The notes beneath the pieces are model-generated. The model made no database searches. It was not told the origin of the DNA and was given only the letters and a program-made list of their open reading frames with translations. A DNA stretch of 48,441 nucleotides from an uncultured Bacilli bacterium. Its GTDB lineage: Bacteria > Bacillota_I > Bacilli_A > RFN20 > CAG-826. A program made the position numbers and the translations under genes. Positions within the stretch are counted from its first letter, which is position 1, and the number at the start of each line of letters is the position of its first letter. Location: contig CALVXI010000010.1 in the NCBI GenBank assembly GCA_944368975.1, positions 1 through 48,441 of the forward strand, read 5' to 3'. Positions 24,853 to 33,935 of the stretch are shown piece after piece.

Positions 24853-25485
24853 TTAAATTGCTGCAATCTGATATTGGTCTTCAATGTAACCCTCTATTAA
24901 TAAACCATAATCATTATAAATTTGATAATTATTAGTTCCCAATTCATCTATTCCTAATAAATTATTTTCATTTAAATAATAGTGTTGATTTGTCCCGGTA
25001 TCAATGTTACGAGTAGCAAAAAATAAATCATTCGTTATTAAATTAAATTTATTAATTATAAATTCTTCTATAGTTAGATTGTTTAAGTCAAAACCATTAT
25101 TAACATAATTCTCATTTTCTTTATAAATAGATTTAATATTATCATCGATATTTAATGTATATGAATAATTACTATCATTAGAAACATCAATTTGTAACTC
25201 AATATTTTGATAATTTTTAGAACTATCAAAATTAATTATTTTATAATGCAATGATTTATTATTTTCTCTAACATCACTTAAGAAAAAATTTCCAATAACT
25301 TCGTTTGAGTCTTTTTTTACTCCAGAATTAAAAAATACTAAAGTTAAAATTAATCCTATAGAAATTAATAAAACAGAAATAACGCTTATAATTATATAAG
25401 AATATTTAATAATTTTTTCTTTGTTTTTAATTAAAAAATCTTCAATACTTAAATTTTTTTTAGATTTTTGTATTTCTCCATCCAT
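24853..25485 (-). CDS. Unrecognised single-pass membrane protein at the end of the polysaccharide operon
   Basis: A 210-aa protein. A basic cytoplasmic N terminus (~26 residues) is followed by one membrane segment (YSYIIISVISVLLISIGLIL, ~28-50), then a ~155-residue extracytoplasmic part rich in Asn, Tyr, Ile and Asp, probably beta-rich. Its ATG lies 37 bases inside the end of rfbB, in another frame, with GGAGA nine bases upstream; this site supports the overlapping start. It is the last gene of the cluster. A role in polysaccharide assembly or attachment is possible from position only. Confidence 0.65.
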   Translation of the reverse strand: MDGEIQKSKKNLSIEDFLIKNKEKIIKYSYIIISVISVLLISIGLILTLVFFNSGVKKDSNEVIGNFFLSDVRENNKSLHYKIINFDSSKNYQNIELQIDVSNDSNYSYTLNIDDNIKSIYKENENYVNNGFDLNNLTIEEFIINKFNLITNDLFFATRNIDTGTNQHYYLNENNLLGIDELGTNNYQIYNDYGLLIEGYIEDQYQIAAI

Positions 25486-26477
25486 TTTAAATATTCTCCA
25501 CTTTTAACATTTTCAAGCCATTCTTTATTTTCTAAATTCCATTTAATTACTTCTTTTATTCCTTTATTAAAAGTATATTTAGGTTTCCATCCAAGTTCTT
25601 TTTGAAGTTTAGTTGAATCAATAGCATACCTTAAATCATGTCCTAAACGATCACTTACATGTTTAATTAAACTTTCAGGTTTATTTAATTCATTTAGAAT
25701 AATTTTAACGATCTCGATATTACTTTTTTCATTATTTCCACCAACGTTATAAATTTCACCACTTCTTCCATTTCTAACTATTAAATCAATAGCTACACAA
25801 TGATCATAAACATGGAGCCAATCACGTACATTTTCTCCACTACCATAAACTGGTAAATATTCATTATGAAGAGCTCTATCAATCATTAAAGGAATTAATT
25901 TTTCTGGAAATTGGTATGGTCCATAGTTATTTGAGCATCTTGAAATTGTTACATCCAAATTATATGTTCTGTGGTAAGCTAAAGTTAATAAATCGGCACT
26001 AGCTTTACTTGCACTATATGGACTTGATGTTTTTAAGGGATTAGTTTCTTTAAAAAGTAAATCTTTACGATCGAGAGGTAAATCTCCATAAACCTCATCA
26101 GTTGAAACTTGATGAAATCTTTTAACTTTATATTTTTTCGAAGCTTCTAATAAATTATTAACACCAATAATATTACTTTCTAAGAAAATGTTAGGGTTTA
26201 TAATACTTCTATCAACATGAGTTTCGGCAGCAAAGTTAATAACATAATCAAACTTTTCTTTTTCAAATAAATTATCAATATTTTCTTTATCACATATATT
26301 CATATGTAAAAATTTAAAATTATTCAAGTTTAATATATTATCCAATGTTTTTAAATTGCCTGCATAAGTTAAAGCATCGATACAAACAAATTCATCATTA
26401 GGATATTTACTAACCATATAGTAACAAAAGTTACTTCCTATAAATCCTGCACCACCTGTAATCAAAAATTTTGCCAT
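25449..26477 (-). CDS. rfbB: dTDP-glucose 4,6-dehydratase
   Basis: Second step of dTDP-L-rhamnose synthesis: dTDP-glucose to dTDP-4-keto-6-deoxyglucose, NAD-dependent, cytoplasmic. A 342-aa extended SDR with TGGAGFIGSNF (~7-17), FAAETHVDRSI (~80), the active-site loop STDEVYGDLP (~124), and YSASKASADLL (~154). NNYGPYQFPEKLIPLMI (~184) and GSGENVRDWLHVYDH are diagnostic for this enzyme. It is separated from rfbA, rfbC and rfbD by two glycosyltransferase genes and a flippase gene. The 3' end is overlapped by the next gene. Confidence 0.97.
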   Translation of the reverse strand: MAKFLITGGAGFIGSNFCYYMVSKYPNDEFVCIDALTYAGNLKTLDNILNLNNFKFLHMNICDKENIDNLFEKEKFDYVINFAAETHVDRSIINPNIFLESNIIGVNNLLEASKKYKVKRFHQVSTDEVYGDLPLDRKDLLFKETNPLKTSSPYSASKASADLLTLAYHRTYNLDVTISRCSNNYGPYQFPEKLIPLMIDRALHNEYLPVYGSGENVRDWLHVYDHCVAIDLIVRNGRSGEIYNVGGNNEKSNIEIVKIILNELNKPESLIKHVSDRLGHDLRYAIDSTKLQKELGWKPKYTFNKGIKEVIKWNLENKEWLENVKSGEYLKWMEKYKNLKKI

Positions 26478-26481
26478 AAAA

Positions 26482-27954
26482 TTACCTCTTCAAAATTATA
26501 CTATCATAATCTTCTTTCTTTAAAATAAATTTATTAATTTCTTTTCCATAATAAATAAACAAAAGCGTACAAATTACAAGTAAATAAATAATAAAACCTA
26601 ACCACTCACTAAAAGCAAAGGAAATTAAGTAAAATATTGTCATTAATAAAAATATAAAAATATCATGTTTAAAATGCTTTATTTTAATATACCTTAATAA
26701 AATTACTTCAGTTAAAAAATACCAAATAATCATAATAATCGTAGAAGAAATTGATAAAGCAATTGGGTTATCGCTAAAATATGGTTCAATAACTAAATAG
26801 TAAATTAAGAAACTAATAATAACTTTTAAAATCAAACTTATAGCGTTTCCTAATAAATAGAAATTTTCTTTATTTAAGTATTTATAATAATTATGCATTA
26901 CAACAGTAACCATAATATTAGGCACTAAACCCGGTAAAATCACTCTAAAAATCGGTATAGATTCAGTATATTTTTCCAAAAAAGTATTAATAAACCATTC
27001 TAGGGGGAAATATAAACTTAATGCGAATGCTATAAAAATTAAAATTAAACAAGTGATATCTTGATATTGTAATGTAAGATTTTCCTTATTTTTATTTTTC
27101 ATATAAGGGTATAAAACTACCGATATACTATTAGTCATTACAGTTATTAGATTTAGCATACTATAGGCAAATGCATAGTAAGCAAAGGTATTACTTAAAT
27201 CAATCGGATAATAAATTGAAACAATCTGGCGATCAATTAATATAATTATCGTTGTTGAAAAATTAGCAAGCATTAATGGTAAACCGAGTTTAATATAGTC
27301 TTTTAAATCATTTAAAGTATCACTAACTTTTTCACCTTTTGTAAAAATATATCGATAAAATCGGCCAAAATAACATATATCACTTACTAAGAAAACAATA
27401 ATATGCAACAAAATAAATAAAGGATAATTTAAAATTAAACTACCAGTTACTTTATAAACAATATATAAAGATAATATCCATACACAATTTAATAATGCTT
27501 TAATTGAGCCAAAAAGACTCGAAACATTAAATAACTTAGTAGCTTGTGAAATTAAAATAAATAAGTTCTCAATATTAGCTATAAACATATAAATGAAAAC
27601 AAATATAAAAATTAATTTATAGTCAGCATTATCAATAGCAAATAATGAAATTATTAACCCTATAGCCATTATCAATGCTTCAAGCAAAATAAAAGAAACG
27701 ATCAATGAATGAATTTTTTTCTTACTTATCTCACTTATTTTTTTCCCACTAAAATACAAATAACACCCATCACAAATTCCAAAATGTAATATTCCAATAT
27801 AACTTACATATAATGTGAATGTTTTATAATAAGCATACTCATCAACACCAGTTATTTTAGGTAAAACAAATCCAATTAAAATACCGCTTAATAAAACTAA
27901 TAAATTAGAAATAAATACTTTAAATAGATCGATAAAAAGATTCTTTTTTTTCAT
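26482..27954 (-). CDS. Wzx-type polysaccharide flippase (MATE/MVF-like oligosaccharide exporter)
   Basis: A 490-aa protein with about twelve to fourteen hydrophobic segments, from FIDLFKVFISNLLVLLSGILI at the start to WLGFIIYLLVICTLLFIYYG near the end. The early LVLLSGILIGFVLPKITGVDEYAYYKTFTLY pattern (split here by family convention) is that of Wzx/RfbX flippases. It should move undecaprenyl-linked repeat units across the membrane for polymerisation. Four bases separate it from rfbB and two from the glycosyltransferase gene upstream. Confidence 0.9.
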   Translation of the reverse strand: MKKKNLFIDLFKVFISNLLVLLSGILIGFVLPKITGVDEYAYYKTFTLYVSYIGILHFGICDGCYLYFSGKKISEISKKKIHSLIVSFILLEALIMAIGLIISLFAIDNADYKLIFIFVFIYMFIANIENLFILISQATKLFNVSSLFGSIKALLNCVWILSLYIVYKVTGSLILNYPLFILLHIIVFLVSDICYFGRFYRYIFTKGEKVSDTLNDLKDYIKLGLPLMLANFSTTIIILIDRQIVSIYYPIDLSNTFAYYAFAYSMLNLITVMTNSISVVLYPYMKNKNKENLTLQYQDITCLILIFIAFALSLYFPLEWFINTFLEKYTESIPIFRVILPGLVPNIMVTVVMHNYYKYLNKENFYLLGNAISLILKVIISFLIYYLVIEPYFSDNPIALSISSTIIMIIWYFLTEVILLRYIKIKHFKHDIFIFLLMTIFYLISFAFSEWLGFIIYLLVICTLLFIYYGKEINKFILKKEDYDSIILKR

Positions 27955-27956
27955 AG

Positions 27957-28787
27957 TTAAAAATTATACACGCATTTTCCTAATTTTGCTTTTTTTCCAT
28001 CCTGAATTCCAAGTTTAATTGCTTTTAAGTTTTTCTTTTTGTTTTTTTCAAAAATTAAAATTTCAAAAAACCACAATATCCTTGTCTTATAAAATAACTT
28101 AGAATAAACTCGATTTTTATCAATTCTAAATAAATATGTAATGTTTCTAAAAATATAATAATATCTTAAAGGATTGTAATTAAATTTTTTTATTTTGCAA
28201 AATAATAAATTAATATAGGAAGGATTACCTATAGTATGTTTAATAAAATAATTAGAAAAATATCCAACTTTTAAAGACTTTTTGGCTAAATTTACACAAA
28301 ATTCAGTATCTACACAATCTATGAATAATTTTTCATTAAATTTAATATCACCTATTTTATTTAAGTATATAAAGTTACCACTAGTTATTACCCATTCTTT
28401 ATTTATAATTTCATTCCCTTCAAAAGTATGATTTAAATTCATACCTAAAATAGCATAATTAGAATGAAAATACTTATTTAAAATATCTTTGATTTCGTTT
28501 AGTTTATCAAATGGAAAGAAAGAATCCTGATCCATAGTTAATAAAATATCAATACCATCCATTTTCGCCATACTTAAAGCTTTATTAAGGGCGCTACCTA
28601 TTCCTAAGTTATCGTTATTAGATATAAATTTTACGTTCTTTTTAGAAACAAGAGTTTTAAGATAATCATTACTTTTTATTGAATTATCGATAAAATAAAC
28701 CATATCAAAATACTTTGAATATTCATTATAATATTCAAAGTTTACGTCTTTTGGATTAAATAAAGTAATACTAACAGCGATTTTCAT
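27957..28787 (-). CDS. Glycosyltransferase family 2, possibly rhamnosyltransferase
   Basis: A 276-aa cytoplasmic-face GT-A enzyme. AVSITLFNPKDVNFEYYNEY begins the nucleotide-sugar-binding fold. DNSIKSNDYL, SNNDNLGIGSALNKALSMA (~57) and the metal-binding TMDQDSFFP (~90) fit RfbF-like rhamnosyltransferases, which show the N-L-G-I-A-x-A-x-N pattern. The second half has LFIDCVDTEFCVNLAKK, a usual acceptor-side motif. Neighbouring dTDP-rhamnose genes support rhamnose as donor, but this is inference. Two-base spacing on both sides fits one operon. Confidence 0.88.
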   Translation of the reverse strand: MKIAVSITLFNPKDVNFEYYNEYSKYFDMVYFIDNSIKSNDYLKTLVSKKNVKFISNNDNLGIGSALNKALSMAKMDGIDILLTMDQDSFFPFDKLNEIKDILNKYFHSNYAILGMNLNHTFEGNEIINKEWVITSGNFIYLNKIGDIKFNEKLFIDCVDTEFCVNLAKKSLKVGYFSNYFIKHTIGNPSYINLLFCKIKKFNYNPLRYYYIFRNITYLFRIDKNRVYSKLFYKTRILWFFEILIFEKNKKKNLKAIKLGIQDGKKAKLGKCVYNF

Positions 28788-28789
28788 AG

Positions 28790-29617
28790 TTAAACAAATA
28801 AATAATTAAAAAAATACTTGTAACTTGTGTTTTTTGAACATTCAATACTTTTCGTGATTTTAAAATAAAAATAATGAATATTTTTTAAAATAAAATTTAA
28901 AAGAAAATTTCTTTTTCTATATAAATACGAATAATAATTTTTAGCGTCCTTTTTTAAAAATTTTAATCTTCTTATTAATAGATTTTTATCATTACATGTA
29001 AAAGAAAAATCACATTTATTTATATAATTAATCACTTTAGTTTTTACTTTAAACTCATAAAATCTTCTGAATAAATATAAATCAGTGAAATAAACAAAAA
29101 GGTGGCTATCATCAAAATAATTTATTTCTTTAAATAATTTATTCAAGATAACTAAGCCATTATTAATCCCGCTGAAATAATCATAAGTACTAACTTTATC
29201 CCGCTTTTTCCACATCTTAAACTTATGCTTATCATTTTTTATCATAGGAGAGTGTATTATCGATGTTTTTTCATCAATAGAAATAGGAATATATGTTAAA
29301 TAATGGTTATTAATTATATCTTCATAAACCTTATTAATGTATTCTAAAGTAATATTCGTATCACTATCTAAAAGTAGTAGGTAATCATCATCCTTTAGAT
29401 AATTTTTAGAAACATATTCATAAGCAAAACTTAAACCTAAATTCTTATTAAAAGCAATATAAGTTATATCGTGATATAAACAAAATAAAGCATTGTTTTT
29501 TATATTAAACTCATTTGTAGAGTTATCAAAGATAATCAATTTTGATATTTTTGATTCTAAATTAATTAATCTTTCATTTATATTAGAATTATAAATAATG
29601 CATAAAGCATAAATCAT
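28790..29617 (-). CDS. Glycosyltransferase family 2-like
   Basis: A 275-aa protein with IYALCIIYNSNINERLINLE at the N terminus, FDNSTNEFNI (~30), FNKNLGLSFAYEYVSKNYL (~56) and the D-x-D type LLLLDSDTNITLEYI (~80). It resembles rhamnosyl/galactosyl transferases of RfbF/GlfT type. The N-L-G pattern is shared with the gene after it, but the rest is divergent and rich in Tyr, Phe and Lys at the C terminus, with no membrane segment. Its ATG overlaps the rfbD stop by 4 bases. Confidence 0.82.
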   Translation of the reverse strand: MIYALCIIYNSNINERLINLESKISKLIIFDNSTNEFNIKNNALFCLYHDITYIAFNKNLGLSFAYEYVSKNYLKDDDYLLLLDSDTNITLEYINKVYEDIINNHYLTYIPISIDEKTSIIHSPMIKNDKHKFKMWKKRDKVSTYDYFSGINNGLVILNKLFKEINYFDDSHLFVYFTDLYLFRRFYEFKVKTKVINYINKCDFSFTCNDKNLLIRRLKFLKKDAKNYYSYLYRKRNFLLNFILKNIHYFYFKITKSIECSKNTSYKYFFNYLFV

Positions 29618-30492
29618 AATTCTTTAATCTCCCTTAAATATCTTAATGTTGCATCCTCCCAAGTAGGCAATAAATTAAAGCCGTTATCTGTTAAAGATTT
29701 TTTTGATAATCTAGAATTTAATGGTCTTTTTGCGGCGTTTTTGTTAATTTCAAGATACTTTTCAGTCGAGACTTTATTAACCTTAATTTTAATATTTTCA
29801 CTTTTAAAAACAAATTCAGCCAATTCAGCCCACGAGCAAACTCCTTCATTAGTTACATGATACGTGCCATATTTTTGAGTTTTTAAAAAATTGTAAACTT
29901 CAAAAGCAACATCTTTTGCATAAGTTGGTGAACCGATTTGATCATTAACGATATTTAATTCATCATGCGTTTTACTTAATCGCAACATTGTTTTAATAAA
30001 ATTATTTCCATTAATACCAAATAACCAAGAGACTCTACAAATAAAATATTTTGAAATTAAAGATTTAACAATATTCTCTCCTTCTAATTTTGTTTTGCCA
30101 TAAACCGATAATGGATTTTTAATATCATCAATTTCAAAAAAATTGTTACCGTTTCCATCAAAAACATAATCAGTAGAAAAATAGACCATTGTCCCATTAA
30201 GTTCTTTCATTTTAAGTGCAAGATTTCTAGTACCTTCAACATTGACTTTAAAACATTTATCAGCTTCAACTTCTGCTTTATCGACATTGGTATAAGCTGC
30301 GCAATGGATCAATATTTCAGGTTTAATTTTATCAAAATATGAATCGACATCTTCTTTCTTCGTAATATCGAGTTCATCTTCAGGAATTGAAAAGACATTA
30401 TTGAAGCCTTTATCTTTAAAAAGCTTAAAAAATTCATATCCTAATTGTCCTGTAATTCCCGTTATAAAAATTTTAGTATCTTTATTTATCAT
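29614..30492 (-). CDS. rfbD: dTDP-4-dehydrorhamnose reductase
   Basis: Last step of dTDP-L-rhamnose synthesis: NAD(P)H reduction of dTDP-4-keto-rhamnose. A 292-aa extended SDR: ITGITGQLGYEFFKLF (~10-25), HCAAYTNVDKAEVEADKCF (~62), YFSTDYVFDGNG (~105), YGKTKLEGENIV (~131), and RVSWLFGINGNNFIKTML. The C terminus has the typical RPLNSRLSKK. It overlaps both neighbours by 4 bases. Confidence 0.97.
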   Translation of the reverse strand: MINKDTKIFITGITGQLGYEFFKLFKDKGFNNVFSIPEDELDITKKEDVDSYFDKIKPEILIHCAAYTNVDKAEVEADKCFKVNVEGTRNLALKMKELNGTMVYFSTDYVFDGNGNNFFEIDDIKNPLSVYGKTKLEGENIVKSLISKYFICRVSWLFGINGNNFIKTMLRLSKTHDELNIVNDQIGSPTYAKDVAFEVYNFLKTQKYGTYHVTNEGVCSWAELAEFVFKSENIKIKVNKVSTEKYLEINKNAAKRPLNSRLSKKSLTDNGFNLLPTWEDATLRYLREIKEL

Positions 30493-31034
30493 AATTTTAT
30501 ATTTAATTCCTTAAAAGTAGGATGTATTAAGTCTTTTTTAGATAAAGTAATTTTACAATCAACTTTAGGCCACTTAATATTTATTGTTTCATCATTAAAG
30601 ATAATACCTCCCTCATCTTCAGGATGGTAGAATTCATCACATTTATAATCAAAGATTGCTTCATCGCTTAAAACTAAAAAACCATGAGCAAAACCCTTAG
30701 GAATCATAAACATAAGATGGTTTGTTTCTGATAAAATAACTCCAAAATATTTACCATAAGTTTCAGAGTTCTTTCTTAAGTCAACTGCTATATCATAAAC
30801 TTCACCCTTAATTACACGAACGCATTTAGCTTGTTGATATGTTTTTTGAAAATGTAGACCTCTTAAAACGCCTTTTTTTGATTTGGATTCATTATCTTGA
30901 ACAAAATTATAATCTAAACCTAATCTAGAAAATTCTTTTTGATTATAACTTTCATAAAAATATCCACGTTCGTCCCCGAATAATTGAGGTTCTATAATAT
31001 ATAAATCTTTAATATTTGTATTTATCAATTTCAT
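30489..31034 (-). CDS. rfbC: dTDP-4-dehydrorhamnose 3,5-epimerase
   Basis: Third step of dTDP-L-rhamnose synthesis. A 181-aa cupin: FGDERGYFYESYNQKEF (~20), the active-site RGLHFQKTYQQAKCVRVIKG (~59), VYDIAVDLRKNSETYGKYFG, and PKGFAHGFLVLSDEAIFDYKC (~113). The catalytic His in RGLHFQ and the Asp/Tyr that serve the epimerase are present, so activity is expected. The ATG follows a 4-base gap after rfbA. Confidence 0.97.
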   Translation of the reverse strand: MKLINTNIKDLYIIEPQLFGDERGYFYESYNQKEFSRLGLDYNFVQDNESKSKKGVLRGLHFQKTYQQAKCVRVIKGEVYDIAVDLRKNSETYGKYFGVILSETNHLMFMIPKGFAHGFLVLSDEAIFDYKCDEFYHPEDEGGIIFNDETINIKWPKVDCKITLSKKDLIHPTFKELNIKL

Positions 31035-31038
31035 AATT

Positions 31039-31920
31039 TTACCTAATTTTGTTATTAGCTACATTTATTAAATGTTGTCCATATGAATTCTTTTTCATCG
31101 TCATACCAATATCAAGTAAACGATCAATGGAAATCCAACCTTTCTTATATGCAATTTCTTCTAAACAAGACATAATTATTCCTTGTTTAGATTGCATAAT
31201 TTTAACAAATTCACTTGCTTCTAGCAACGAATCAAATGTACCAGTGTCTAACCAAGTAAATCCTCTCCCCATGAGTAGCGTCTCAAGTTTACCTCTTCTT
31301 AAATATTCTTCATTAATACTAGTAATTTCGAGTTCTCCTCTTGAACTTGGTTTTATACTTTTAGCAATCTCAATAACGCTATTATCATAAAAATATAAAC
31401 CAGTAACTGCATAATTTGAGCGAGGTTTTAGAGGCTTTTCTTCAATTGAATTTACTTTTCCGTTATTATCAAACCCTACTACACCAAATCTTTCAGGATC
31501 ATTAACATAATAACCAAATATTGTCGCCAAATGTTTTTTTGCATTATTTTTTGCTTCAAATAATAAATTTGTAATACCATGTCCGTAAAATATATTATCT
31601 CCTAATATCATCGCAACATTATCGCCTTTTATAAAGTCTTCACCAATTATAAAAGCTTCTGCAAGACCGTTAGGTTTTTCTTGAACTTTGTATTCCAAAT
31701 GAATACCTAATTGGCTCCCGTCACCAAGTAACTCCTTAAATCTAGGTAAATCTAAAGGAGTAGAAATAATTAAAATTTCCCTAATTTCCGCAAGCATTAA
31801 AATACTTAATGGATAATAAATCATTGGTTTATCATAAACCGGTAAAAGTTGCTTACTAGTTACTGTTGTTAATGGATAAAGCCTTGTCCCACTTCCACCT
31901 GCCAATATAATACCTTTCAT
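31039..31920 (-). CDS. rfbA: Glucose-1-phosphate thymidylyltransferase
   Basis: First step of dTDP-L-rhamnose synthesis: dTTP plus glucose-1-phosphate to dTDP-glucose. The 293-aa protein has the nucleotide-binding [20 protein letters not shown] (~3-22), [26 protein letters not shown] (~109), [20 protein letters not shown] (~172), [12 protein letters not shown], and [18 protein letters not shown] (~219). All are standard. It overlaps the upstream glycosyltransferase by 4 bases and heads the rfbA-C-D block. Confidence 0.97.
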   Translation of the reverse strand: MKGIILAGGSGTRLYPLTTVTSKQLLPVYDKPMIYYPLSILMLAEIREILIISTPLDLPRFKELLGDGSQLGIHLEYKVQEKPNGLAEAFIIGEDFIKGDNVAMILGDNIFYGHGITNLLFEAKNNAKKHLATIFGYYVNDPERFGVVGFDNNGKVNSIEEKPLKPRSNYAVTGLYFYDNSVIEIAKSIKPSSRGELEITSINEEYLRRGKLETLLMGRGFTWLDTGTFDSLLEASEFVKIMQSKQGIIMSCLEEIAYKKGWISIDRLLDIGMTMKKNSYGQHLINVANNKIR

Positions 31921-32771
31921 TCTTTTTCTCCTTTTCTTTTTCCAAGCAATCTAACTAACATATTTGGAAATAACATAAATAGTGCTTTTATATTAAAGTC
32001 TTTTAAAGCAAGTTTAAAAACATTAATAGCCAATTTAAATCCACTATCTGTTGCATGATAATTTTTAAACTCATTTTCAACTTTAAAAAACTCTCCATAT
32101 AAATAATATCTCTTATATAGTTCTTTAAGTTTATAGTTATGTGAATGATTAACAAAAGCTTTGTGATTATAATATTTTTTATAACCATTTAATAAAACTT
32201 TTCTAGCATAATACATATCTTCATTAGTTGGTAAGTTTTTATTATCATATCCGTTAAGTTCTTTAAAAATCTTAACGTCATAAGCACTAAAAGCATCACT
32301 AAAAAAGAAAGCTTTAATTTGTTCTTTTTCAATATCTTCAAAAGTTGTTATTTTAGATTCCAAAGGATAATTTAATATCCTTGTGTATTTTTCTATTGAA
32401 TTATTCGTGCATATTTGCCTTCCAAAGGCAATAGCTATTTTATTATCAATATCAAAAGATGAAACTAATTTACTAAAAGCATATTCATCAATAATCTTAA
32501 CATCATCTGTAATTAATATTGCTATATCAGCATTAGACCCAAAAATTGCTTTTTCTCTAACAAGCGAATGTGAGAAATCCTCTTTCTTAATCTTCGAAAA
32601 AGTAATTCTATCATCGCCAATTAAATGATCTTCAACATGATCATTAGTATCAGTAATAATAAAATTAATTTTGATTATATCGATTTCTTTTTGCTCCAAA
32701 ATAGACTTAACTAGATTATCAATATAACTTAACGAATTATATAAAGGACAAATAACTTCTACTTTTTTCAT
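31917..32771 (-). CDS. Glycosyltransferase family 2
   Basis: A 284-aa protein starting at the ATG at 32771 ([13 protein letters not shown]), four bases after the stop of the EpsG-like gene. An upstream in-frame ATG at 32858 would add 29 residues translated from the end of that gene and is unlikely. Motifs: [20 protein letters not shown] (~4-23), [35 protein letters not shown] (split: [10 protein letters not shown] ~66; [10 protein letters not shown] ~82), and [12 protein letters not shown] (~178), the acceptor-side ED motif. The F-x-H-x-x-x-R pattern is common in rhamnosyl transferases of the RfbN/WbbL group. Donor not certain. Confidence 0.87.
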   Translation of the reverse strand: MKKVEVICPLYNSLSYIDNLVKSILEQKEIDIIKINFIITDTNDHVEDHLIGDDRITFSKIKKEDFSHSLVREKAIFGSNADIAILITDDVKIIDEYAFSKLVSSFDIDNKIAIAFGRQICTNNSIEKYTRILNYPLESKITTFEDIEKEQIKAFFFSDAFSAYDVKIFKELNGYDNKNLPTNEDMYYARKVLLNGYKKYYNHKAFVNHSHNYKLKELYKRYYLYGEFFKVENEFKNYHATDSGFKLAINVFKLALKDFNIKALFMLFPNMLVRLLGKRKGEKE

Positions 32772-32775
32772 AATA

Positions 32776-33933
32776 TTAATATATATAAAATGATGGATTA
32801 AGTATAGACCTATATGGGTATGTTCCATTAGAAACTTGGCTGCTAAAACAAATAACAACTAAAATAAAACTTATTGAGCCTAGGTAAATAAAACGCTGAT
32901 TATCTTTTGGTAATTTTTTAAACATATAAGGGATTATGAATAATTCAAAAACATACAATGTTGATTTTAATCTATCACAAAGAAGTAAAGAATTAGTAAG
33001 TAGCCCAATAACCATAAACAAAATATTTAAAAATAAAACAAATCCAATAAATTTAAGGAAATAATCTTTAGTTTCACTAAAATTCATTAAGTAAAAAACT
33101 AATGAAATCATCGGTATAATAAAACTAAAGAAACCACCTAAAAATTTGATTAAAGGGGTGCCACTAAAATCAAAATTATATGAGAAAAAATAAGCAAAAT
33201 TATTTAAGATTGGGATTTTATCTATCGTAAAATACAAAATTATAAATAAAACTGGTGATAAAGCGATAACTATTGCATATATTGTTAAAAGTATTTTGTT
33301 ACTTAAATTATTATTTAAAAAATAGAAGATAATATAGACTGTTAAAATTGCTAAATTAATCAAACCAGAATTATGAAATAAAACACTCCCACATCCAATT
33401 ATATAGGAAATTAAAATTACATACCATTTTTTATTAAAATTATAAAGTATCGAAAAAGCTAATAATCCTAATGCAATGGCAGTACCATTTCTAGATTGGT
33501 TTAGGGAATTAAAAAAGATACAATAAAAAATTAATATAAAGAATTGTAATAGATAATTTTTGTCTTTAGAAAATAAAATAGAAAGCACATACGATCCAAC
33601 TGTAATAATACCTAAAGTTAAAAAGAAAAATTGATTAGATAAATTTAAGCGAATCATAACGTTTACAAATATGTTTATAAAAGGTTCATCAAATTTAACA
33701 TCTAATCCCTCTCGCATAAAATTAATGGTTCGGTTATCGCTATAAAAATAATCAACACCAATACCATATCTCAAAGTTGAAACAACAGCGAGTAAAAGAA
33801 ATACAACAATTCCTAAACTAATAAAAATTAATAAATTGCTTTTCTTTTTATCAACTATATAGCGATTCTTAAAAATTTTTGCGTAAAACAAAGAAATAAA
33901 GCTTAATAGAAATGTCGGAACATAAATTAGCAT
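32776..33933 (-). CDS. EpsG-family membrane protein (candidate polysaccharide polymerase), copy 1
   Basis: A 385-aa protein with about nine or ten membrane segments. Landmarks are VSTLRYGIGVDYF (~50, with the Arg-Tyr-x-x-G-x-D-Y typical of EpsG), FFNSLNQSRNGTAIALGLLAFSI (~140), SVLFHNSGLINLAILTVY (~185) and a C-terminal helix set. EpsG proteins serve as Wzy-like polymerases or as partners in repeat-unit assembly. A paralogue at 35348 shares the R-Y-N/G-x-G-D-Y, FLNSLNQDRSG and H-x-S-x-x-I-N-L motifs, and a glycosyltransferase gene sits between the two. Confidence 0.88.
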   Translation of the reverse strand: MLIYVPTFLLSFISLFYAKIFKNRYIVDKKKSNLLIFISLGIVVFLLLAVVSTLRYGIGVDYFYSDNRTINFMREGLDVKFDEPFINIFVNVMIRLNLSNQFFFLTLGIITVGSYVLSILFSKDKNYLLQFFILIFYCIFFNSLNQSRNGTAIALGLLAFSILYNFNKKWYVILISYIIGCGSVLFHNSGLINLAILTVYIIFYFLNNNLSNKILLTIYAIVIALSPVLFIILYFTIDKIPILNNFAYFFSYNFDFSGTPLIKFLGGFFSFIIPMISLVFYLMNFSETKDYFLKFIGFVLFLNILFMVIGLLTNSLLLCDRLKSTLYVFELFIIPYMFKKLPKDNQRFIYLGSISFILVVICFSSQVSNGTYPYRSILNPSFYIY

Positions 33934-33935
33934 TT

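Noticed and set aside
31049-31390. Plus-strand 113-aa ORF opposite rfbA
   Set aside because: Complement of a well-conserved enzyme; the apparent protein has no recognisable feature.
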